From: Quadrisphaera setariae
Lineage (GTDB): Bacteria > Actinomycetota > Actinomycetes > Actinomycetales > Quadrisphaeraceae
Direction of reading: 5' to 3'
Length of the DNA: 64,000 nt
NCBI RefSeq assembly: GCF_008041935.1
Contig: NZ_VKAC01000016.1
Coordinates: forward strand, 1 to 64,000
In this document: positions 57,779 to 64,000 of the stretch, in pieces
How the letters are laid out: each line of letters begins with the position of its first letter
Numbering within the stretch: position 1 is the first letter of the stretch
The notes under the pieces: model-generated
The model's input: only the letters and a program-made list of their open reading frames with translations
Told to the model about the DNA's origin: nothing
The model's database searches: none
Position numbers and translations under genes: made by a program

Positions 57779-58779
57779 TCGCGCAGGTCGAGGACGGCGG
57801 TCTGGTCCGCGTCGAAGGGCTCGTCTGCGGCGTCCGGACCCTGGCCGTCGGTCCGGGCGTCCTCCAGGCCGGTCAGCGGCACCGCGCCGGCGGCGGCCGC
57901 GGTGCCTCCGGACAGCGTCGCCAGCATCTGCCGGACGTTGGCCAGCTGCGCGTTGATGCTGTCGCGGCGAGCCGTGGCCGCGGCCAGCTCCCGCTGCGAC
58001 TCGGCGCGGACCTGGTCCGCGCGCTGGCGGGCCTCCTCCACCAGCGCCGCGGCCTGCTCCCGGGCCGAGGCGAGCAGCTCCTCGGTGCGGGCGGCGACCT
58101 CGGCGTCGACCTGCTCGGCGCGGTGCCGGGCCTGCGCCACCACCCGCTCGGCCCGCTCCAGCTCCTCGGCGTCGGCGCGAGCGCGCTCGGCGGCCTCCAC
58201 CTCGGTGCGGTGGCGGCGGGTGGCCAGCGCCAGCTCGAAGTCCGCGGCGGCCTGCGCGGCGCGGGAGCGTGCGTCCTCCCAGACGGCCTCGGCCTCCTCG
58301 CGGCGCGCCGCCGCGTGCCTCTCAGCGGTGTCGAGGACGTCGTCGGCGCGCCGCTGGGCGTCAGCGAGGACCCGCTGGGCCTCCAGGTCGGCGTCGGCGC
58401 GGACCGCGGCGTCGTACCTGTCCGCCTCGGTGCGCACCAGCCGCGCACGGGCCTCCGCCTCGCTGCGCAGCGCCTCCGCGTCGGCCTCGGCGCGGGCCAG
58501 GAGGTCTGAGGCCTCCTCCTCCGACAGCGCCAGGATCTGCGCCACCCGCGCACCGAGGTCGGCGTAGCGGGGCTGCAGGGCCTCGGGGCGCACCAGCTCG
58601 GCCGCCTCCTCGGCAGCCCGCTCCGCGAGCCGGCGCTCCAGCGCCTGCACCTGCTCCGACAGCTCGGCGGCGACCTCGCGGGCCTCGCCGAGCGCCTCCT
58701 GGACGTGGTGCACGTGCTGGTCCACCTGGGCGGGGTCGTACCCGCGCAGGACGGTGCGGAACGCGCCGGTGTCGGGCAT
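57754..58779 (-). CDS. DivIVA-domain coiled-coil protein
   Basis: A 341-residue protein. The N-terminal DivIVA-type motif is FRTVLRGYDPAQVDQHVHHV, followed by about 250 residues of coiled coil rich in Ala, Glu and Arg, and an acidic tail. DivIVA-like proteins mark curved membrane at poles and septa and organise polar growth in actinobacteria. It is one of two neighbouring coiled-coil genes on this strand, 33 bases downstream of the larger one. Confidence 0.88.
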   Translation of the reverse strand: MPDTGAFRTVLRGYDPAQVDQHVHHVQEALGEAREVAAELSEQVQALERRLAERAAEEAAELVRPEALQPRYADLGARVAQILALSEEEASDLLARAEADAEALRSEAEARARLVRTEADRYDAAVRADADLEAQRVLADAQRRADDVLDTAERHAAARREEAEAVWEDARSRAAQAAADFELALATRRHRTEVEAAERARADAEELERAERVVAQARHRAEQVDAEVAARTEELLASAREQAAALVEEARQRADQVRAESQRELAAATARRDSINAQLANVRQMLATLSGGTAAAAGAVPLTGLEDARTDGQGPDAADEPFDADQTAVLDLRDQMGLRRG

Positions 58780-58812
58780 GGTTCCTCCGGGAGTCGCCGG
58801 GGACGGGAGCCC

Positions 58813-60927
58813 CTACCGTGGCAGGGACGCCCAGGAGCTGCTCGTCGGCGTGGCCTCGGGCGCTCCGGCGCGGGCCGGGGCGCCGCTGCGGCCTCGCGCG
58901 GCGAGCACCTCGATGATGCCCGACAGCTGGCCGAGCTCCGCAGCCGCGGACTCGCGCAGACGGGTGAGCTCCGCCACCTCAGCGGTCAGCCGGTCACGCT
59001 GGGCGACGGCGTCGACGCGCTCCCTGTCGGCCTCGGCGCGGGCCTCCACCACCAGGCGGACGGCCTCGGCGCGGGCCTCGCGGCGCGCGTCCTGGGACTC
59101 GCGCTGTGCACGGGCGACCTCCTCGGCCACCCGGGCCCGCAGCGAGCGGGCGCCGTGCTCGGCCTCCTCGGCGCGCCGCGCGGAGCGCTCGCGCGCCGTC
59201 GCCTCCGCGGCGCCCGCGGCCGCCAGCACGCGGTCGGCGTCCTGGCGGGCGGCGCGCACGAGGCGCACCGCCTCGGCGCGCGCGGACTCCAGCTCGTCCA
59301 CGGCGGTGCGCCGCAGCTGCTCGGCCTCGGCCTCCAGCCCGCCCAGGCGGGTGCGCACGCGCTGGCTGGCGGTGCCCATCACGGCCTGCAGGCGCACCCG
59401 GGCGCGGCGCACGGCGGCAGCGGCCTCGGCGTGACCGCGGTGGCGGACGGTGCGGGCCTCCTCCTCGGCGGCGGTCAGCAGCGCCTGCACCGTGCCCGTG
59501 GTCCACGCGGTCTGCTCAGCGGCGGCCGCGAGCTCCTTCTCCGCCTGCGCGCGCGCCTCGGCGCGCACCCGGCGGCCCTCCTCGACGGCCTGCTCGCGAG
59601 CGGCGGAGGCCTCCTGGCGCGCCTGGACGAGCTCGGTCTCCGCGGTGCGCCGCACCGCGGAGGCGTCGGTGGTGGCCGCGGCGAGCACGCGCTCGGCCTG
59701 GGAGTACGCCTCGGCGGTGGCGCGCTGCGCCTCGATGTGACCGGTCTCGCGGATGGTGTCGGCCTCGGCCATCGCCTCGGCGCGCTCCTGCGCGGCGGCC
59801 TCGCGGGCGGCGGCGAGCAGCTGGTCGGCCTCGGCGCGCGCACCGGCCAGCAGGCGGTCGCCCTCCTCGGCCGCCCGGTGGTGCGCGGTGCGGGCGAGCT
59901 CCTCGGCGGCGGCGCTGTCCGCCATCGCCTGGGTGAGCATCGCGTCGGCGGTGCTGGAGGCCGCCTCGACCACCATGGCCGCCTGCTCGGCGGCGTCCTC
60001 CACCAGCTGCTGGGCCTCAGCGCGCGCCTCGGTCATCGCAGCCGTCGACCGCTCGCGCAGCGAGGCCACCTCGGCGGCGGCCTCCTGGTGCTGCGAGCGC
60101 AGGGCCGTGATCGCCGCGGACAGGTCGGAGGCCTCGCGGCGCAGGTGCGCCGACTCCTCGCGCAGCTCCACGGCGCGGCGCTCGGCCTCCTCGACGGTGA
60201 GGCGCGACTCGGCGGCCGCGTCGCGGCGCACCCGCGCGGCGTGGGCCTCGGCGGCGGCGCGCACCGCCTCGGCGTCGCGCCGGGCGGCGCCGGTGAGCTC
60301 CTCGGCCTCGGAGCGGGCGCGCGCCGCCTCGGCGGCGGTGGCCCGCTGCAGGGCGGCGGCGTCGGCCTCAGCGGCGGCGCGCACGCGCTCGGCGTGGTCC
60401 TGGGCCAGGCCGAGCAGGTGGATGGCGCGCTCGGGAGCCTCCGGCCGCGGCGCCGGGCGGTGCGGCGGCACGGGGGCCGCGGCCTCGGTGGCCAGGGCCT
60501 GCGACGGCGCCGACGGGGCTGCCACCGGCGGGCGCACCTGTCGGTGCTGCGCCGACGGCGCCGACGGCGCAGCGGCGGGTCCCGACGGCGGCAGCACGAC
60601 CGGCGAGGGCAGCGAGCGACCGCCGGAGCGCGCGCGCACCGGGAGGTCGTCCAGGTCGGGCACCGGGGCGCGCCGGCTGACCATCTGGGGCTGCGGCGCC
60701 TCCGAGGCGACCGCCTCCTCGGGGGAGCGTCCCCAGCGGCGCCGCTCGGAGCGGGGCCGCTGCGGAGCGTCGGGCAGCCCCGAGGTGTCGACGGGCCCGC
60801 TCAGGGCGGCGTGCGGGATGCCCGCGGGGGAGGTGGAGCTCAGGAGGCTGCCCTCGGGGACCTCGGGCACCACGGCCGTCGCACCCCCGGCAGCACCGGT
60901 GGTCCGCTGCGGCCGGTCCGTCCTCAT
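58813..60927 (-). CDS. Giant coiled-coil protein (Scy/FilP-like)
   Basis: A 704-residue protein. Residues 1-165 are disordered and Pro/Ala/Ser-rich; about 165-660 form one nearly unbroken coiled coil with Ala, Glu and Arg at regular spacing (e.g. HAERVRAAAEADAAALQRA), like the Scy-type scaffolds that work with DivIVA in Streptomyces. The segment EVARAQRESQDARREARAEA continues the heptads. The gene precedes the DivIVA gene on the same strand, supporting a shared role in cell-shape or polarity. Orthology to Scy is not proven, since composition alone can mislead. Confidence 0.82.
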   Translation of the reverse strand: MRTDRPQRTTGAAGGATAVVPEVPEGSLLSSTSPAGIPHAALSGPVDTSGLPDAPQRPRSERRRWGRSPEEAVASEAPQPQMVSRRAPVPDLDDLPVRARSGGRSLPSPVVLPPSGPAAAPSAPSAQHRQVRPPVAAPSAPSQALATEAAAPVPPHRPAPRPEAPERAIHLLGLAQDHAERVRAAAEADAAALQRATAAEAARARSEAEELTGAARRDAEAVRAAAEAHAARVRRDAAAESRLTVEEAERRAVELREESAHLRREASDLSAAITALRSQHQEAAAEVASLRERSTAAMTEARAEAQQLVEDAAEQAAMVVEAASSTADAMLTQAMADSAAAEELARTAHHRAAEEGDRLLAGARAEADQLLAAAREAAAQERAEAMAEADTIRETGHIEAQRATAEAYSQAERVLAAATTDASAVRRTAETELVQARQEASAAREQAVEEGRRVRAEARAQAEKELAAAAEQTAWTTGTVQALLTAAEEEARTVRHRGHAEAAAAVRRARVRLQAVMGTASQRVRTRLGGLEAEAEQLRRTAVDELESARAEAVRLVRAARQDADRVLAAAGAAEATARERSARRAEEAEHGARSLRARVAEEVARAQRESQDARREARAEAVRLVVEARAEADRERVDAVAQRDRLTAEVAELTRLRESAAAELGQLSGIIEVLAARGRSGAPARAGAPEATPTSSSWASLPR

Positions 60928-61001
60928 GCAGCCGATGGTGGCACGCAGCCGCCGTCCGGGACGGGCTTTCGCGCTTCGTCGGAGCGTCGTGTCGCGGCCG
61001 G

Positions 61002-61832
61002 TCAGCGCGCCAGGGGCAGGGGCTCGGGCCGCTTCGGGGCCACGCCGTCGCCGCTCGAGCGCCCCTCGAGGCGCCGCCGCACCCACGGGGCCAGGTGGGC
61101 GCGCGCCCAGGCGGCGTCCTGGCCGGCGCGCGCCAGGCGTCCGGGGGAGGGCTGCGGCGGCAGCGGTGAGGCCCACTCCTGCTCGGCCGCCCCCAGATCG
61201 CCGCCGTGCAGCCCCCGCACGGTGGCGGCGGCCAGCAGGGCCACCCGCTCGTGGCCCTCCGGCGCCAGGTGGATCCGGTCCGGGGCCCACATCCGCAGGT
61301 CGTAGAGGGCGCGCATCGACCACAGGTCCATGACCAGCGCGTCCCAGCGCTGGGCGATGCGCCACAGGTGGAGGTTGAAGGTGGCCACGCGGCCGCGGGT
61401 CATGCGCACCACCGGAAGCCCGGCGGGGTCGAAGCCGGCCGCCAGCAGCACCTGGGCTCCGGCGGAGCGGGCGGCGCCCACCGCCTCGTCCAGCGCGGCG
61501 GCCAGGGCGTCGACGTCGACGCTGGGTCGCAGGATGTCGTTGCCGCCCGCGCTGATGCTGAGCAGGTCAGGGCCGAGCTCGAGGGCGCGGGGCAGCTGCT
61601 CGTCCAGGACCTCCCGCATCCGCTTGCCGCGGACGGCGAGGTTGGCGTACTCCAGGCGCGAGCCCGCGCCGCGCGCGTCGTCGTCGAGCAGCTCGGCGAG
61701 CCGGTCGGCCCAGCCGCGGTGGCGTCCGGGGGAGGCCGGGTCGGGGTCGTCGATGCCCTCGGTGAAGGAGTCCCCGACGGCGACGTACCGCCGGTACGTC
61801 GGCGCGGGTCCGCGCGCGGGGTCAGCAGCCAC
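61002..61832 (-). CDS. SGNH/GDSL hydrolase
   Basis: A 276-residue esterase-type protein. Block I is VAVGDSFTEGID with the catalytic Ser, the Gly block is ANLAVRGKRM, the Asn block is SAGGNDIL, and block V DRIHLAPEGHERVA contains the Asp-His pair. No signal peptide, so it acts inside the cell. The substrate is unknown. GTG at 61832 follows a TAGCGT -10 box by six bases (leaderless). Confidence 0.93.
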   Translation of the reverse strand: MAADPARGPAPTYRRYVAVGDSFTEGIDDPDPASPGRHRGWADRLAELLDDDARGAGSRLEYANLAVRGKRMREVLDEQLPRALELGPDLLSISAGGNDILRPSVDVDALAAALDEAVGAARSAGAQVLLAAGFDPAGLPVVRMTRGRVATFNLHLWRIAQRWDALVMDLWSMRALYDLRMWAPDRIHLAPEGHERVALLAAATVRGLHGGDLGAAEQEWASPLPPQPSPGRLARAGQDAAWARAHLAPWVRRRLEGRSSGDGVAPKRPEPLPLAR

Positions 61833-61838
61833 CCGCGC

Positions 61839-61844
61839 ACGCTA
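61839..61844 (-). promoter_or_regulatory. -10 box of the SGNH hydrolase gene (leaderless)
   Basis: TAGCGT on the minus strand, six bases before the GTG at 61832. Confidence 0.55.
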
Positions 61845-61855
61845 GCGCTCGTTGC

Positions 61856-62542
61856 TCAGGGCAGCGACCAGTCGACAGCAGGTGCGCCCTGCGCGCGCAG
61901 CGCCTCGTCGACAGCGGTGAACGGGCGCGACCCGTGGAACCCGCGCGAGGCCGACAGCGGGCTCGGGTGCACCCCCGTGATGACGGCGGTCCCGGCCAGC
62001 AGGCCGGCGGCGGTCTGCGCGTCCCGCCCCCACAGCACCGACACCAGCGGCCCGCCCCGGGCGGCGAGCGCCCGCACGGCGGCGTCGGTGACGCGCTCCC
62101 ACCCGAGCCTGCGGTGCGAGCCGGAGTCGCCGGCGCGCACCGTGAGCACCCGGTTGAGCAGCAGCACGCCGCGCTCCGCCCAGGGCGACAGGTCCCCGGT
62201 CGAGGGGGCCGGGAGCCCGGTGTCCGCCACGAGCTCCTTGAGCAGGTTGCGCAGCGTCGGCGGCAGCGGCCTCACGTGCGGTGCCACGGAGAAGGCCAGC
62301 CCCACCGCGTGGCCGGGCCGGGGGTAGGGGTCCTGGCCGAGCAGCAGCACCCGCACCGCATCGAGCGGCTGCTCGAAGGCGCGCAGCACGTGCTCGGGCG
62401 CCGGCAGCACCTCCTCGCCGGCGCCGCGGCGCGCCGCGAGCTCGGCCTCCAGCCGGAGCAGGTCCTCCTCGACCGGGGCGAGGGCGACCCTCCAGCTGGG
62501 GTGGACGGCGGCGAGCGGGGACGGCGCGGCGGGGGTCGGCAC
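61856..62542 (-). CDS. ung: Uracil-DNA glycosylase
   Basis: A 228-residue family 1 uracil-DNA glycosylase that removes uracil from DNA in base excision repair. Motifs are LLLGQDPYPRPGHAVGLAFS (the water-activating Asp is in GQDPY), LLLNRVLTVRAG for uracil binding, and the DNA-intercalation loop HPSPLSASRGF. The Pro after GQDPY replaces the His of the E. coli enzyme, a known actinobacterial variation. GTG start at 62542. Confidence 0.93.
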   Translation of the reverse strand: MPTPAAPSPLAAVHPSWRVALAPVEEDLLRLEAELAARRGAGEEVLPAPEHVLRAFEQPLDAVRVLLLGQDPYPRPGHAVGLAFSVAPHVRPLPPTLRNLLKELVADTGLPAPSTGDLSPWAERGVLLLNRVLTVRAGDSGSHRRLGWERVTDAAVRALAARGGPLVSVLWGRDAQTAAGLLAGTAVITGVHPSPLSASRGFHGSRPFTAVDEALRAQGAPAVDWSLP

Positions 62543-62587
62543 GGGCCCACGCTGCCCTGCCGCGGCGCGCTCTGCCAGGGTGGGCCG

Positions 62588-62842
62588 GTGGCGCTGTCGC
62601 AGCGGGACCTGGCGGTGCTCGCCCTCGAGCGGCGCACCTTCCGGCGCCGGGGCGAGAAGGAGCAGGCCGTCCGCGACGAGCTGGACATGTCGGCCACCCG
62701 CTACTACCAGCGGCTCAACGCCCTCCTCGACGACCCGGAGGCCCTGGCCGCCGACCCGGTGCTGGTCGGCAGGCTCCGTCGCCTGCGCGAGGAGCGCACC
62801 GCCGGGCGGGACCTGGACGTCGGCCCCGCCCCCGGGAGCTGA
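62588..62842 (+). CDS. DUF3263 family protein
   Basis: An 84-residue helical protein of the DUF3263 family: LSQRDLAVLALERRTFRRRG, then EKEQAVRDELDMSATRYYQRLNALLDDP. The helix-turn-helix-like segment suggests nucleic-acid binding, unproven. It precedes an LytR_C gene, an order that recurs in actinobacteria. Confidence 0.9.
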   Translation: MALSQRDLAVLALERRTFRRRGEKEQAVRDELDMSATRYYQRLNALLDDPEALAADPVLVGRLRRLREERTAGRDLDVGPAPGS

Positions 62843-62888
62843 CGCGCCGCGTCACCGCGAACCGCCCTCGCGGCGACCTCCGAGCCCG

Positions 62889-62894
62889 TACCGT
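62889..62894 (+). promoter_or_regulatory. -10 box of the LytR_C gene (leaderless)
   Basis: TACCGT ends six bases before the GTG at 62901. Confidence 0.5.
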
Positions 62895-62900
62895 CGAGGC

Positions 62901-63512
62901 GTGAGCTCGCCGTACCCGCGTGACGACTTCGACGCCGTCACCCCGCCGCGCGACGGCCGCCGCGGTGCTCACCGCGCCGCGCCCAAGCGCCCCGGCGGTG
63001 TCCTCGCCCCGGTGGTCATCGCCCTGGTCGTCGTGGCCGCCGGAGGCGCCGGCTACGTGGCGCTCACCACGGTGGGGAACCCCGGCTCCAGCGCCAGCGC
63101 CGCCCCCGCCGCGGGCGGTGACCAGGCCGCCGCGCAGGACCCGGCCGCCTCCGCCGACCCGGCCGCCGGCGGTGCGCCTCCTGCCGCCTCGCCCGCCTCC
63201 TCCCCGGAGGCGCCGCCCAGCGCCAGCCCCACGGCCTCCTCCGAGCGCAGCGCACCGGTCGTCGTCCTCAACGGCACCGGGACCTCCGGACTGGCGGCGA
63301 AGAAGGCCGCGCAGGTCGAGGCCGACGGCTGGGAGGTCGCCAGCACCGGCAACGCCACCGCCGCGCAGCGCTCGGCCCACAAGACCACGACCGTGCTGTA
63401 CCCCACCGCCGCGCTCGAGGGCGCCGCCGAGGCCCTCGCGGCGCAGGTGGGTGCGAAGACCGCGCTCGACGCCCAGGCGCAGGCCGGCTCGCTGACCGTC
63501 GTCCTGCGCTGA
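62901..63512 (+). CDS. Membrane-anchored LytR C-terminal domain protein
   Basis: A 203-residue protein with a short cytoplasmic head (1-34), one transmembrane helix (about 35-57), a disordered Ala/Pro/Ser linker (58-118) and a LytR_C domain (about 119-203: VVVLNGTGTSGLAAKKAAQVEADGW and TTVLYPTAALEGAAEALA). The family is linked to cell-envelope attachment. The DUF3263-LytR_C-cold-shock order is typical for actinobacteria. Confidence 0.88.
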   Translation: MSSPYPRDDFDAVTPPRDGRRGAHRAAPKRPGGVLAPVVIALVVVAAGGAGYVALTTVGNPGSSASAAPAAGGDQAAAQDPAASADPAAGGAPPAASPASSPEAPPSASPTASSERSAPVVVLNGTGTSGLAAKKAAQVEADGWEVASTGNATAAQRSAHKTTTVLYPTAALEGAAEALAAQVGAKTALDAQAQAGSLTVVLR

Positions 63513-63516
63513 GGCG

Positions 63517-63558
63517 CCCTCCGCACGTCCTCCCCCGGTGGGACAGGGGGACGGAGGG
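63517..63558 (+). terminator. Nested hairpin after the LytR_C gene
   Basis: CCCTCCG/CGGAGGG encloses TCCCCC/GGGGGA with a 7-base bulge on one side. It starts five bases after the stop codon. No T tract. Confidence 0.4.
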
Positions 63559-63886
63559 GCTCCGGACGGGTGCGGCGGCCTCGGCGGCGGCCTCCGCGAC
63601 GGCTGTTCGCAGGTCGCACGCCGGAAGCGGTGCCCGGAGCGGGCCGCTGGGCGCCGCGCCCCGGCGCCGTCCCGCTGCCGGGGCGCCCTGACCTGGCCTC
63701 GGACCTCGCTCGGGCGGCTCGCCGACCGCTACCCTGCGGACCGGTCGATCAGTTCAGTGGCGACAGGACTCCTCCAGCACGAACGCCAGGGGGGCCGCAC
63801 GGGGGCCGCGAGGCCCACGGACTCCAGACCCGGGGTCGGGCGCACTGCCCCTCCCCGACCACCGCACCGCTGCAGGAGCACGCACC
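63559..63886 (+). promoter_or_regulatory. Promoter and long leader of the cold-shock gene
   Basis: No gene is seen in these 328 bases. TACCCT at 63730-63735 is a possible -10 box without a clear -35. That would give a leader of roughly 145 bases, a length typical for cold-shock mRNAs whose leaders fold differently with temperature. GGAG lies about nine bases before the ATG. Confidence 0.45.
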
Positions 63887-64000
63887 ATGGCACTCGGAAC
63901 TGTGAAGTGGTTCAACGCTGAGAAGGGGTTCGGGTTCATCACCGTCGAGGGTGGCCCTGACGTCTTCGTCCACTGGTCCGCCATCCAGATGGACGGCTAC
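63887..64000 (+). CDS. Cold-shock protein, single domain (partial, cut by window end)
   Basis: The first 38 codons of a CspA-like protein are present, starting [20 protein letters not shown] with RNP1 KGFGFI and RNP2 VFVHW. A full protein would have about 67 residues. It binds single-stranded RNA/DNA and acts as an RNA chaperone. It contrasts with the three-domain protein at 37.9 kb. Confidence 0.95.
   Translation, partial: MALGTVKWFNAEKGFGFITVEGGPDVFVHWSAIQMDGY

Noticed and set aside
61856-62542. Inactive Ung because GQDPYH reads GQDPYP
   Set aside because: The catalytic Asp is retained and the Pro variant is normal for actinobacterial Ung; HPSPLSA is also intact.
1-64000. tRNA genes and transposases
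   Set aside because: No cloverleaf with a GGTTCGA-type T-loop and no transposase or integrase motif was recognised. Absence is by eye only and not exhaustive.

Overview
The window is very GC-rich DNA with many GTG starts, 4-bp NTGA stop/start overlaps, -10 boxes of the TANNNT type placed directly before start codons, and marker families such as DUF3263, LytR_C, DivIVA with a long coiled-coil partner, class II fructose bisphosphatase (GlpX) and F420/PPOX-type proteins. This points to a high-GC actinobacterium. A Kineosporiales-like genome would fit, but that is a guess. About 57 protein-coding genes are supported, plus a 5S rRNA at the left edge, three S-box (SAM) riboswitches and two very short leader ORFs.

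Layout, left to right. (1) 1-6.5 kb: 5S rRNA and its terminator; a SulP anion transporter; a metal operon (CmtR-like repressor, cation efflux pump, DsbA-like thiol protein); glpX; a ROK regulator. (2) 6.5-11.4 kb: a CUT1-type sugar transporter without its own ATPase, coupled to a GH13 alpha-glucosidase. (3) 11.3-16.9 kb: a flavin hydroxylase, a PPOX protein, OsmC, then a SAM riboswitch, a 30-codon leader peptide, a MetY-type sulfhydrylase and a flavin-dependent monooxygenase. (4) 17-25.6 kb: signalling genes (receiver-Hpt protein, PrsW-like protease, DtxR-type regulator, HAD phosphatase, RsbW-like ATPase, GAF histidine kinase) and a serine hydrolase. (5) 25.6-31.8 kb, minus strand: a second SAM riboswitch, an 8-codon ORF, a sugar-type ABC transporter and two DszA/DszC-like monooxygenases. 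(6) 32-37.8 kb: a LysR regulator divergent from what looks like a lysine/pipecolate degradation operon (FAD oxidase, HglS, aldehyde dehydrogenase). (7) 37.9-41.4 kb: a protein with three cold-shock domains, an APC permease and an SDR. (8) 41.4-49.6 kb, minus strand: one tightly overlapped operon pnuC-nadR-MoxR-(bpX6-like)-(metallopeptidase+VWA)-unknown-adenylate ligase, which resembles a MoxR/VWA ternary conflict system joined to NAD salvage. (9) 49.6-57.1 kb: two oxidoreductases; a compact cassette of an Asp-rich repeat peptide, a JmjC oxygenase and a sucrase/ferredoxin-like protein; a PP2C phosphatase; a YeiH-type exporter. (10) 57.1-64 kb: a third SAM riboswitch with a flavin reductase, DivIVA and a giant coiled-coil protein, a GDSL esterase, Ung, DUF3263, LytR_C, and the start of a normal cold-shock gene.

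Two themes run through the window. One is a dispersed sulfur regulon: three S-box aptamers have their closing P1 helix overlapping the Shine-Dalgarno sequence, so SAM would shut off translation of two leader ORFs (ahead of sulfhydrylase/monooxygenase and transporter/monooxygenase operons) and of a flavin reductase that could supply the monooxygenases. The other is a pair of candidate undescribed systems: the Asp-repeat peptide/JmjC cassette (51.5-54.0 kb) and the NAD-salvage-linked MoxR/VWA operon (41.4-49.6 kb). Functions are inferred by reading motifs; no database search was run.
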